From: JAZKDW01 sp040387375
GTDB lineage: Bacteria; Pseudomonadota; Gammaproteobacteria; Burkholderiales; Burkholderiaceae_D
Length of the DNA stretch: 64,000 nucleotides
Assembly (NCBI GenBank): GCA_040387375.1
Contig: JAZKDW010000010.1
Location: forward strand, 105,757 to 169,756
Reading direction: 5' to 3'
Shown here: positions 8,501-16,994 of the stretch, piece by piece
Layout: every line of letters begins with the position of its first letter
How positions within the stretch are numbered: the first letter of the stretch is position 1
Notes under the pieces: model-generated
Told to the model about the DNA's origin: nothing
Databases searched by the model: none
What the model saw: the letters and a program-made list of their open reading frames with translations, nothing else
Position numbers and translations under genes: made by a program

Positions 8501-9247
8501 TCAAGCGGCAGGATAGCCGGGGGGTGCCACCACCGCACCTTTGATCTGGTGGCGGGCGAGCGAGGCCGCCACAAATCCGCTTTCCTTCATTTCCTCGATA
8601 AATTCAACGAGCAGTTTCACGGCTTCGGCGCTGCGGCTTTTTGGCGTTCCCATTGCCTGGTGAATGACCATGAAACGTCCATCCAGCAGACGCATGCCGG
8701 GTACACGGAGCGCATCCGATTCCAGCTGTTGCCGCACACCCGCGGCGACTTCGAGATTATTTTCAACAAACGTATCGATCACTGCCGGTGACGTCGGCGC
8801 CCTGACGATATCCGCATGCTGGAGAGTGCGTGTGAGGTACAGGTCATAGGCGCTGCCGGCGCCCACCGCGACCCGGATGCCTGGCTGGTCGACCTGCGCA
8901 TTTTTGGTAATGGCGGATTCATTCCGGACCATGTAGCTGCCTTCGATCTGTACGTACGGCGGCGTGAAACTGATGCCATCGCTGCGCAGCGGGTCAATGG
9001 CGACGAAGCCGATATCAACCTCGTTGCCTTTGAGCGCATTCGCGGACTTGAGCGCTGTGTCAAACACCACCAGTTCAATGCCGGTGCCAAGGCGCCTGGC
9101 AAGCTCATTCGCCAGATCGATGGATACGCCCACCGGCGCACCGGTGTCTGGATGTTGATTGGCGAGGATCGGATTGCCCAGGTTGATCGATGCGCGCAAC
9201 TTGCCTTTGGGCGCCAGTTCCGCAATGAGGGTGCTGTTCAGGTTCAT
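8501..9247 (-). CDS. family 3 solute-binding-like protein without signal peptide
   Basis: A 248-residue protein with the amino-acid/opine type periplasmic-binding fold: LRASINLGNPILAN, GVSIDLANELARRLG and EVDIGFVAIDPLRSDGISFTPPYV are typical SBP_bac_3 stretches. It begins MNLNSTLIAELAPKGKLRAS, directly at the first strand, with no signal peptide and no lipobox. No ABC permease or ATPase is adjacent. It may be a cytoplasmic ligand sensor or an arogenate/cyclohexadienyl dehydratase-like enzyme. An upstream in-frame extension carrying a signal is not apparent. Confidence 0.75.
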   Translation of the reverse strand: MNLNSTLIAELAPKGKLRASINLGNPILANQHPDTGAPVGVSIDLANELARRLGTGIELVVFDTALKSANALKGNEVDIGFVAIDPLRSDGISFTPPYVQIEGSYMVRNESAITKNAQVDQPGIRVAVGAGSAYDLYLTRTLQHADIVRAPTSPAVIDTFVENNLEVAAGVRQQLESDALRVPGMRLLDGRFMVIHQAMGTPKSRSAEAVKLLVEFIEEMKESGFVAASLARHQIKGAVVAPPGYPAA

Positions 9248-9689
9248 GTTCGTTCTTTCTTGAGGGTCAAGTTTTGATGATGAATTTTATACGACCGGCA
9301 ATCTTGGTCGGTTTTTTTTACATCGAAAAATTGGAAAAATTGAGCAGCTAAAACTAATCGGTTGCCGCTGCGATTTCTTTCTCGTGGCGAGTTCGGCGTT
9401 GAGGGTTTGAAGCGCTTTTCAGCCTGCCTTTTTCCCTTGACAAGTATGTTTTTTTAATCCGGAACAATATACCAACGGTCGATTTTCTGCTCGTTTTTTT
9501 AGTCGCATTCCTGCAGTTAATATTGGTCGAAATTTTTTACAAGTGCGCGGGTTGATGCAGTGGAAGCCTAACTGAATCAACAGCTTGCGTCTTCTCCCAT
9601 ACCTTGGCGCGCTCCATGCTAATCAGGCATTGGGCATTTGTTGTTTTGTTAATTGGTGTGTACCCAATGTTTTTTACAGGAGAAGCAAA
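9248..9689. other. AT-rich divergent intergenic region
   Basis: About 440 bases, clearly more AT-rich than the flanking genes, between the divergent solute-binding-like gene and the PEP-CTERM gene. A short hairpin (CGACC/GGTCG, 9292-9310) is followed by eight T (9312-9319), which would be a terminator for plus-strand transcription although no plus-strand gene precedes it. A TTGACA occurs at 9437-9442 but without a well-spaced -10. No protein-coding frame is convincing. Confidence 0.5.
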
Positions 9690-10496
9690 ATGAAATTATT
9701 CAAAAAAATATTACTGGCAGTTGCATGCACGCTGGCCATCGCGGAGTCGGCGCAAGCGGTGGTGGTGAATGTCGGCGGTGTGGTGTGGGACACGGATGCC
9801 GTGAGCCTTACGGACAGTGACTTCACCGCCCGCTTCGAATTCAACCAGTTCTTTACCAGCGCCGTCAACGCGGTTCCTGATGTGCCCAACGCGCCTGCCA
9901 ACTATGCCAATGCAATTGATCCGACCACGACGACTCTTGGAGACGTGCTGCAAGGTGTTGGTGAAGTATTCAGATTTAATGGCGTGAATTACGGCGATAC
10001 CTCATCGCCGACCGGCGGCACATTTTGTCCGTCATGCGAACTGACCTTTACGTTCGGTGGGTTCTCGGTGACCGGGCCGGACACCCTGTCCAATGGATGG
10101 CTGCGCCTGTATGTGGACGACGCTCCTGATTTCGACGTCAGCACCAGCCCGGCCGCGAATGCCGCGGATGGCACGCTGTTCCTGGAGTTGAGAGGCGTGG
10201 CAAATGAATTCAGCACCTCGGGCGGATTCCAGTCCGGTTCACTGTTCAACTATTTTGCGGTGGCGGGTGGCATCGCCGCTCCCAACTTCGATACCAACAC
10301 GCAGCTATTTGCCAGCGACCTCCTGTCTTCGGCATCAGCGACTTTTTTTGGTGGCCAGTCAGTCGCTACCTCGACTGGTCAGATTTTCGGTGACTCGGTT
10401 GCCGCACCGGTACCGGTTCCCGAACCGGCTCCTATCTTCCTGCTGGGTATTGCGATGCTAGGCTTCGCTTGGTTGCGGCGCAAGGGTTTGAAGTAA
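9690..10496 (+). CDS. PEP-CTERM sorting domain-containing protein
   Basis: A 268-residue exported protein. The N-terminus MKLFKKILLAVACTLAIAESAQA is a Sec signal peptide with likely cleavage after AQA. The C-terminus has the exosortase signal: VPVPEPAPIF, a hydrophobic segment LLGIAMLGFAWL and the basic tail RRKGLK. The mature part is Thr/Ser/Asp-rich with one close cysteine pair (CPSC). Such proteins are processed by an exosortase and are often tied to exopolysaccharide. The ATG at 9690 follows AGGAGA; the upstream in-frame start at 9585 would place 35 residues before the signal and is rejected. No exosortase gene is in the window. Confidence 0.88.
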   Translation: MKLFKKILLAVACTLAIAESAQAVVVNVGGVVWDTDAVSLTDSDFTARFEFNQFFTSAVNAVPDVPNAPANYANAIDPTTTTLGDVLQGVGEVFRFNGVNYGDTSSPTGGTFCPSCELTFTFGGFSVTGPDTLSNGWLRLYVDDAPDFDVSTSPAANAADGTLFLELRGVANEFSTSGGFQSGSLFNYFAVAGGIAAPNFDTNTQLFASDLLSSASATFFGGQSVATSTGQIFGDSVAAPVPVPEPAPIFLLGIAMLGFAWLRRKGLK

Positions 10497-10525
10497 TCGC
10501 CGGTTATTTCGCACCGGACTCGAAG

Positions 10526-10553
10526 GGCCCGCGATCGCGGGCCATTTTTTTTT
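10526..10553 (+). terminator. rho-independent terminator of the PEP-CTERM gene
   Basis: A fully palindromic GGCCCGCGATCGCGGGCC (10526-10543) is followed by a run of nine T (10545-10553), 30 bases after the PEP-CTERM stop. This is the clearest intrinsic terminator in the window. Confidence 0.9.
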
Positions 10554-10602
10554 GCCTGTGGCGCATGCATAATCGGGGGGTGGACTTTCATCGGAAAAAA
10601 CA

Positions 10603-11301
10603 ATGAAGGAAGATTTTTTCATCATCACTTGCGAGCATGGCGGAAACCGGATCCCGGCTGAATTCAGGCATTTCTTTCGTGGGCACGAGTCCTTGCTCGA
10701 CACCCATCGAGGCTACGATCCGGGCGCGCTGACGATGGCGCGGGACCTGGCGCAGACGCTTGATGCGCCGCTGGTGTCTTCGGTTACCAGCCGCCTTCTG
10801 ATCGATTTGAACCGTTCGATCGGGCATCCTGATTTGTACTCGGAGGTGATCCGCGTTCAGGACCAGGCTACACGCAGAGACATCCTCGATCGCTTTTATC
10901 TGCCGTACCGGAGTCGGGTGGAGGATGTGGTGGAGACTGCGGTAGCGGCAGGGCGGCGGGTAGTGCATATTTCATCTCACAGCTTTGCGCCGCTCATGAA
11001 TGGGGAGCTGCGCAATGCGGATGTCGGTCTTTTGTATGATCCGGCGCGGGATGGTGAACTTGTTTTGTGCAAGCGCTGGCAGGAGGCTATTCGCGGGCGG
11101 ATGCCTGAGGTCCGGGTGCGCAGAAATTATCCTTATACAGGGAAAAGCGATGGATTTACTTCGTTGTTGCGGCGGCGTTTTGAGGCGGGGGCGTATGTCG
11201 GGATCGAGCTGGAGATCAATCAGGCGATTGTTGGCAATGGGGGGGGCGGGTGGGTGAATTTGCGGAAGGCGATTATTGGCGCATTGGGGGGTCTGCGATA
11301 G
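10603..11301 (+). CDS. N-formylglutamate amidohydrolase family protein
   Basis: A 232-residue protein of the N-formylglutamate deformylase (FGase, PF05013) family. The start IITCEHGGNRIP contains the conserved 'EHGGN' metal-site motif. DTHRGYDPGA, LLIDLNRS, HISSHSF and VGIELEINQ are the further conserved blocks. In histidine catabolism the enzyme releases formate from N-formylglutamate, but no hut genes are nearby, so another N-acyl or peptide substrate is possible. It is convergent with the metallopeptidase-transglutaminase-ATP-grasp operon, and family members are sometimes associated with peptide amidoligase loci (inference). Confidence 0.85.
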   Translation: MKEDFFIITCEHGGNRIPAEFRHFFRGHESLLDTHRGYDPGALTMARDLAQTLDAPLVSSVTSRLLIDLNRSIGHPDLYSEVIRVQDQATRRDILDRFYLPYRSRVEDVVETAVAAGRRVVHISSHSFAPLMNGELRNADVGLLYDPARDGELVLCKRWQEAIRGRMPEVRVRRNYPYTGKSDGFTSLLRRRFEAGAYVGIELEINQAIVGNGGGGWVNLRKAIIGALGGLR

Positions 11302-11336
11302 CGGTGCTGCCCTCGATTCAGGAAGCAATACCACCT

Positions 11337-12407
11337 CTACCCAGCCCGAGCCGCCCTCTGCGCCAGCACCACCTCATGTATGAACCGCAGCTTCTCCATC
11401 ACCGCCGCCGACAGGGTAAACGGATAGGCGTCAGGCATGCCCACACTGCGATTAAGGCTGTTCAGCACATAGGTCAGCGCAAACCAGCTGTCCGTCATTT
11501 CACTGAAGGAGCCGGTTCTCAGCGGCCGCTGCTCCTGCGCCAGCGAAGGTTCACCGGGTTTGCGCGGGTCGAGCGTCATGCCGCAGGCATAGGCGGTATC
11601 GAGCGTGTCGATCATGTGCATGTAATGCGCCCAGGTTTCGGCCCAGTCTTCCCACGGGTGCGAACTGGCATAGCCGCTGACAAAACGCTGTTCCCATTCC
11701 GCGGCCGGGCCGGTTTGATAATAGGCTTCAAGCGAGCTGCCGTAATCCCGCTGTTCATCGCCGAATAGTTCCCTGAATCTTTCCAGCCACTGTGTCCCCA
11801 TGATCAGGCGGTCGAGATAATAATGGCCGCTCTCATGACGAAAATGCCCGAGCAGCGTGCGATACGGTTCGCGCATGTTCTCGCGCGCCTGCTCGCGGCT
11901 GGCCGGGTCGGCTTCGGCAATATTGATGACGATGACGCCGTTGTCGTGACCGGTCATGACTTTCTTGTCCGGCATGTCCTCCAGGAATTCGAACGCCAGG
12001 CCGCCATCGTCATCAGCCAGTTGCGGGGACGGCTGCAACGCCATTTCCCATAACGAAAACAGGAGCCGGCGTTTGGCGGCTTCCAGGCGTTTCCAGTAGA
12101 CGCGGTTTTTTTCGCTCGACAGGTTGGGGATGATGCGGGTCAGCTGGCAGGACGCGCACAACGCATGCGCGGAGCCGGCCGGCAGCATCCAGTTGCACGC
12201 ATCTTCCATCGCGTAGTTGACGCACTGTTTGTAGAGCAGGCCGGCATTGGCGGCAAACAGGCTACGCCACATCCCATCGCCATTCGGCTCGAACGCGCCG
12301 AGCGTGCGCTCATCCGGCAGGTAACCAAGCATGCCTGCGCAACGCTCGCAACGCACGTTTTCATAAAATACTTGTTGGCCGCATTTATCACAGTGGAAGG
12401 TTTTCAT
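11337..12407 (-). CDS. putative zinc-binding metallopeptidase (zinc-ribbon N-terminus)
   Basis: A 356-residue protein. It opens with a zinc ribbon (Cys6-x2-Cys9 and Cys20-x2-Cys23), has a second pair at Cys84/Cys87, and carries the peptidase motif HESGH at 191-195 (GHFRHESGHYYLDRL). This is the DUF2248-type 'putative zinc-binding peptidase' family. It is the last gene of a four-gene minus-strand cluster, 33 bases downstream of the transglutaminase-like gene. It may process the peptide product of the ATP-grasp/transglutaminase proteins, but no substrate is known. Confidence 0.85.
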   Translation of the reverse strand: MKTFHCDKCGQQVFYENVRCERCAGMLGYLPDERTLGAFEPNGDGMWRSLFAANAGLLYKQCVNYAMEDACNWMLPAGSAHALCASCQLTRIIPNLSSEKNRVYWKRLEAAKRRLLFSLWEMALQPSPQLADDDGGLAFEFLEDMPDKKVMTGHDNGVIVINIAEADPASREQARENMREPYRTLLGHFRHESGHYYLDRLIMGTQWLERFRELFGDEQRDYGSSLEAYYQTGPAAEWEQRFVSGYASSHPWEDWAETWAHYMHMIDTLDTAYACGMTLDPRKPGEPSLAQEQRPLRTGSFSEMTDSWFALTYVLNSLNRSVGMPDAYPFTLSAAVMEKLRFIHEVVLAQRAARAG

Positions 12408-12440
12408 TCGGCCCGGGCGCGCTTGCGCAAAAATGGTATG

Positions 12441-13388
12441 TCAATCCTGGAAAGGTTGATCGCCTGGAATCAGGGTCGTTCCCTTCAAATCGGTGACGGT
12501 GACGCTGACCAGCAGCCCATGCTTGCCGCCACCGAGCACAATGCCGCGCATGGGCGTGACATCGCTGAAGTCGCGGCCCCATCCTAGCGTGATGTGCTCA
12601 TGCTGCACCAGACAGCGGTTGGTAGGGTCGAAATCGACCCAGCCGAACTCGGGGCAAAACACCGACACCCAGGCATGCGATGCGTCGGCGCCGATCAAAC
12701 GCGGCTGGCCGGCGGGCGGATGTGTCAGGATGTAGCCGCTGACATAACGCGCGGGCAGGCCAAGGCTGCGCAGGCAGCCGATCATCAGCTGCGCAAAGTC
12801 CTGGCACACGCCGCGCCGGCCGGCGAGCACCTCGGCCAGCGGCGTGGAGATGTCGGTCGCTTCACCATCGAATTCGAAGTCGTCGTAAATGCGCTGCGTC
12901 AGATCGAGCGCGGCGTCGAGATGCGGCCGGCCCGGCGTGAAGCTGTCCTGCGCGTACGCTGCCAGCTCGGCGTTGCAAACCACATGCGGTGACGTGTAGA
13001 GGAAATGCATCGGTTCCAGCGACACCCCGGACCTGTACCGGCGCAGGTCATCACGCACCGTTTCCCACGGCAGGGTGGCGGCAATGCCGGCAAGGTTGCG
13101 CCGCGGCCGCAGGGCGACGGTGGACTCGGCGTGCACCAGCAACTCCTGGTGCGGCACGGCGATGGTGATGTTCTGGGTGCTGTTGCCAAAATAGTCGGTG
13201 CCATGCGAGCATTCCGCCGGCAGCGGTTCTATCTGTACCGCATGGGACAGCACTTGCTGGTAGCGGAACGAGCGCGGCAGCATGTGCAGGTACTGCTGCG
13301 ATAGCGTCACGATGCTCTGGTAGGCGTAGCGCGTCTGATGCACGACCCGGTAATGTGCGGCCGGATCGGCCTGGTGCGGGCCGCTCAT
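12441..13388 (-). CDS. transglutaminase-like cysteine peptidase family protein
   Basis: A 315-residue protein with the N-terminal beta domain (bacterial transglutaminase-like N, about 10-90) and a transglutaminase core. The catalytic triad is Cys195 (GRRGVCQDFAQ), His238 (DASHAWVS) and Asp253 (GWVDFDPTN). The start at 13388 is chosen because ATG overlaps the TGA of the upstream gene as ATGA. The longer open frame upstream is the out-of-frame end of that gene. Members of this family usually cleave or transfer amide bonds. It belongs to the ATP-grasp/alpha-E operon. Confidence 0.92.
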   Translation of the reverse strand: MSGPHQADPAAHYRVVHQTRYAYQSIVTLSQQYLHMLPRSFRYQQVLSHAVQIEPLPAECSHGTDYFGNSTQNITIAVPHQELLVHAESTVALRPRRNLAGIAATLPWETVRDDLRRYRSGVSLEPMHFLYTSPHVVCNAELAAYAQDSFTPGRPHLDAALDLTQRIYDDFEFDGEATDISTPLAEVLAGRRGVCQDFAQLMIGCLRSLGLPARYVSGYILTHPPAGQPRLIGADASHAWVSVFCPEFGWVDFDPTNRCLVQHEHITLGWGRDFSDVTPMRGIVLGGGKHGLLVSVTVTDLKGTTLIPGDQPFQD

Positions 13389-15883
13389 GCTGCCAGCCCC
13401 GATGGGTGACTGTCGCCGGTATAGCTGAAAAAACGCAGGCCGATCTGTTCCGAGACTTCGATGCTGGCGGCATTGATCCGTGTCAGCAAGCCGATCAGAT
13501 GCGGATTGCCGATCCGCAGATCGGTCCTCGGCGACAGCGCGCCCAATTCTTCCATCATTGGCGCCAGCAGTTGTTCGCCACAGGCGCCGTAGGTACGCGC
13601 GAGTTTGTTCTGGTACTTCAGGATGCCCTCCATCTGAAACACGATGGAGCGCGGATTGCTCTCGTCGAGCAGCAGCAGGTCCAGCGTGCGCACCCATTCC
13701 GGACGCGCCTTGTAGCGCGAACGGTAGGTCATGCTGCTGTCAGTCAGTTCGAGCAGCCAGTCGAGGCTGCCGCCCGTATTCATCCGCAACGCATGCAGCA
13801 GCGTGGCGCAGAGAAATTGCAGGCGTTCGATGCGCCGGCCGATCGACAGGAAACGCCAGCTGTTGTCGCGCGTCATGCCGTCGGTGGCGAAGCCGGCCAG
13901 CGTCATCAGCGCGGTTACGGTCTCATCGAGCATCGCGGTGGCGTCGGCCAGCGCCGGCGGCGCGGCGCCGTTCGTGCGCTCCACCATCCGGTTCAGGATG
14001 CGCCAGTTATCCTGGGACAAACGTCCCCGCAAATGGCCGCCGATGCGGTACAGGTGTTGCAGGTAGCAGGCCGGTCCCGGCAACTCGGGCGATATGACCG
14101 ACCGCACCAGTGCCGCTTCGATCGTGGTGTCGTCCAGCAAGGCGGTGTTGTCCTCGTCAGGTTTCTCCACCAGGCCAAACGACTGGCACAAGTCCTGGAT
14201 CACGGTCCATTCGCTGCCGCGGTATTCGGGCTGGATGTTGAGCAGGAAGTCCAGTGTCGTGCGCATCAGGCGCGAAACCGAATTGCAGCGTTCGGTGTAG
14301 CGGCCGAACCAGTAGAGGTTTTCCGCCAGGCGGCTTGACAGGTGTGTGTCTTCGCGCAGCAGGTCATCGTTGCCGGCCGCGAATTGCTGAATGAGTTGCG
14401 CGTTGGTCTTGCTGGCTCCCTCCACCCAGGTATCCTTGCTGCCGCCGCCGCGCTGCATCGTCAAAACCCGTGCATCGGGGCCGGTGGCCACGCGCGTCAG
14501 GCCGCCCGGCATGACCGCATAACCATCGGGCGTGGCGCACGCATACACGCGCAGGCCGATGGCCGATGCCCGCAGTCCGGGACGTGCCGCGGATTTCCAT
14601 ACCGGCGCCTGGGACAGCTGCACCAGGTCCTGCGCCACGAAGTTGGCCGGTTCGGCGCGCATCCGGGCGATGAACGCGGCGCGTGCCTCGCCCTTCAGGT
14701 CCTTCCCGAAAACCGGCGCTTGCCGCAGTTGGGGAAAGCTCGGCTTGATGATCAACTGGTCCAGGTTCTCGATCACTTCCTCGAGCGCGGCCGGTTCGCC
14801 GCACCACCAGGTGCCGACCGATGGCATCTTCAGCGGTTCATCCAGCAGATGCTGGCAAAGGTTCGGCAGAAAACCCAGCAATGCGCCCGACTCCAGCAGG
14901 TTGGAACCAAGGCTGTTCGCGATCAGCACGTTGCCGCGCCTTGCGGCGTCGATCAGTCCGGCCACGCCCAGGGTGGAATCGGTGCGCAGTTCCAGCGGAT
15001 CGCAGAAATCGTCATCGACCCGGCGCATGATGACATGCACGCGCTGCAGGCCGGACAGGGTCTTGAACCACACCATGCCGTTGCGCACCGTCAGGTCGCT
15101 GCCTTCGACCAGCGGGAAGCCGAGGTAACGCGCAAGGAAAGTCTGCTCGTAATAGGTCTCGTTATACGGACCCGGCGTCAGCAGCACGATCAGCGGCGAC
15201 TCGCCGTCGCTGCTGGCGGCGCACTGCCGGCCCCAGCTGGCCAGGCTGTCGCGCATGGTGGCAAAAAAGCCGGCCAGGTGCTGCACCTTCAGCTCGCGAA
15301 ACAGGTCGGGAAAGGCGCGTGCGATCACGAAGCGGTTTTCCAGCGCATAACCGGCGCCGGCCGGCGCCTGCGTGCGGTCGCCCACCACCCACCATTTCCC
15401 GTTTGGCGCCCGCGCCAGGTCGACCGCATAAAAATGCAGGGCAATGCCGTCGCGATGCGGAATGTCGTGGCAGGCACGCAGGAAACCGGCATGGCCGTGC
15501 ACCAGTGCCGGCGGCAGCATGCCTTCGGTCAGCAATGTCTGCTGGCCGTACACATCGACCAGGATGCGGTTGAGCAGCGTGGCGCGCTGGATTACCGCCG
15601 CTTCGATGCCCAGCCATTCATCGTGCGGCAGGATCAGCGGCAGTACATTCAGGTCCCACGGACGGTGCACGCCGCTGGCGTCGTCATACACGTTGTAGGT
15701 GACGCCGTTGCCGTGCAGCCGGCGTTGCACCGTATCGATGCGCTGGCGCATCACATCGGGCGGCTCCGCGGCCAGGTGCTCCAGCATGGTGCGCCAGTGC
15801 GCACGCGGCTGGTCGGAGGCATCGCGCATTTCATCAAAGCTGCCTTGTGCCGCAGGATAGTCGGCGAGCAGTCGTTTTAGCAT
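13385..15883 (-). CDS. circularly permuted ATP-grasp / alpha-E domain fusion protein
   Basis: An 832-residue fusion. The first about 480 residues are a circularly permuted ATP-grasp (type 1/2, PF04174 and relatives): HRPWDLNVLPLIL, NRILVDVYG, LLTPGPYNETYYEQTFLAR and GEPAALEEVIENLDQLIIKP are its conserved blocks. The C-terminal about 320 residues form an alpha-E domain (LSSRLAENLYWFGRYTERCNS through IVFQMEGI). These domains normally occur as two adjacent genes or as this fusion, next to transglutaminases, and are thought to make an unknown peptide or protein amide modification. It overlaps the transglutaminase start by four bases and begins 13 bases after the end of the DUF2126 remnant. Confidence 0.92.
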   Translation of the reverse strand: MLKRLLADYPAAQGSFDEMRDASDQPRAHWRTMLEHLAAEPPDVMRQRIDTVQRRLHGNGVTYNVYDDASGVHRPWDLNVLPLILPHDEWLGIEAAVIQRATLLNRILVDVYGQQTLLTEGMLPPALVHGHAGFLRACHDIPHRDGIALHFYAVDLARAPNGKWWVVGDRTQAPAGAGYALENRFVIARAFPDLFRELKVQHLAGFFATMRDSLASWGRQCAASSDGESPLIVLLTPGPYNETYYEQTFLARYLGFPLVEGSDLTVRNGMVWFKTLSGLQRVHVIMRRVDDDFCDPLELRTDSTLGVAGLIDAARRGNVLIANSLGSNLLESGALLGFLPNLCQHLLDEPLKMPSVGTWWCGEPAALEEVIENLDQLIIKPSFPQLRQAPVFGKDLKGEARAAFIARMRAEPANFVAQDLVQLSQAPVWKSAARPGLRASAIGLRVYACATPDGYAVMPGGLTRVATGPDARVLTMQRGGGSKDTWVEGASKTNAQLIQQFAAGNDDLLREDTHLSSRLAENLYWFGRYTERCNSVSRLMRTTLDFLLNIQPEYRGSEWTVIQDLCQSFGLVEKPDEDNTALLDDTTIEAALVRSVISPELPGPACYLQHLYRIGGHLRGRLSQDNWRILNRMVERTNGAAPPALADATAMLDETVTALMTLAGFATDGMTRDNSWRFLSIGRRIERLQFLCATLLHALRMNTGGSLDWLLELTDSSMTYRSRYKARPEWVRTLDLLLLDESNPRSIVFQMEGILKYQNKLARTYGACGEQLLAPMMEELGALSPRTDLRIGNPHLIGLLTRINAASIEVSEQIGLRFFSYTGDSHPSGLAA

Positions 15884-15896
15884 GTCGTCTGTATCT

Positions 15897-16937
15897 TCAA
15901 GGTTGCCAGCGCAGATCGAGTGTCATCGGAAAGGCCGGATTCAAGTCTTCCTTGTACACTGTTATCGGCCCGGGCGTGTGCCCATGTTCCCAGAAACGGG
16001 CAAACCGGCGTGCTTCGGCGGCGTTGGCATTGACCGGCGAACTCTCTTCGCTGCGTCCGCCCGGATGCGACACATGGTAGGTGCAGCCGCCGATGGCGCG
16101 TCCGCTCCAGGCATCGACCAGATCGAAGATCAGCGGTGCGTGGACGCCGATCGTCGGATGCAGCGCCGACCACGGATTCCAGGCCTTGAAGCGGACGCCG
16201 GCGACATATTCTCCCGGTATGCCGGTCGGGTGCAGCGGCAGCCGGCGGCCGTTGCAGGCGACGATGTGGCGGCTGTCGGTCATGCCGCGCACCCGCAGCT
16301 GCATGCGCTCGACCGACGAATCGACATAACGCGCGGTGCCGCCGCTGCTGACTTCCTCTCCCAGCACGTTCCATGGCTCGATCGCCTGCCGCAATTCCAT
16401 CTCCATGCCCTGGTAGACGACGGTGCCGAAGCGCGGAAAGCGGAATTCAATGAACGGATCGAACCAGCGCTCTTCAAACGCATAACCCCACGACCGCACA
16501 TCCCTGACGACGTCACGGATGTCCTGCGCCACAAAATGGGGCAGCATCCAGCGGTCATGCAGCGCAACGCCCCATGGCACCAGCTTGCACGGATAGGGCT
16601 CGCGCCAGAAACGCGCGACCAGCGCCCGCAGCAGCAGCATCTGCAGCAGGCTCATGCGCTCGTGCGGCGGCATTTCGAAGGCGCGGAACTCGACCAGGCC
16701 GAGGCGGCCGGTCGCGCTGTCGGGCGAGTACAGCTTGTCGATCGAAAATTCGGCGCGATGGGTATTGCCGGTCAGGTCGACCAGCAGATTGCGCAGCAGG
16801 CGGTCGACGATCCAGGGCCGTTCGCTCTCGTGCATGTTTGACAAGACCCTAAGCAGAAAGTGTACCCGGATCGATTTTGAAAAATATGCTTGACTGAAAA
16901 ATACTTCAGGTGTCAAATAGATTGCATGAATATTCAT
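15897..16937 (-). pseudogene. truncated DUF2126 transglutaminase, C-terminal third only
   Basis: An open frame of 346 residues. From about residue 31 onward (SERPWIVDRLLRNLLVDLTG, HRAEFSIDKLYSPDSATGR, EFRAFEMPPHERMS, VSHPGGRSEE) it matches the C-terminal end of the large DUF2126/transglutaminase proteins, which are normally about 1100 residues with an N-terminal transglutaminase core. That core, with its Cys-His-Asp, and most of DUF2126 are missing. The first about 30 residues (MNIHAIYLTPEVFF...) look unrelated and lie over the AT-rich promoter region of the divergent iorA gene. It is probably a deletion remnant, though the open frame is intact and could still be translated. Confidence 0.75.
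16890..16918 (+). promoter_or_regulatory. candidate promoter of iorAB
   Basis: TTGACT (16890-16895) and TCAAAT (16913-16918) are 17 bases apart in an AT-rich patch 77 bases upstream of the iorA ATG. The -35 is good, the -10 only partial. The site lies inside the non-homologous front of the DUF2126 remnant. Confidence 0.4.
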
Positions 16938-16994
16938 GGGTTAAATATTAATCGCACAATCGTCGGCTAAGACGATGCGGACTGGAGACACAAG

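Noticed and set aside
13389..13697. N-terminal extension of the transglutaminase
   Set aside because: The extra codons are the out-of-frame 3' end of the ATP-grasp/alpha-E gene; ATGA coupling at 13385-13388 fixes the start.
14342..15880. Plus-strand open frame of 512 codons
   Set aside because: Antisense to the ATP-grasp/alpha-E gene, with no recognisable motif and no ribosome site.
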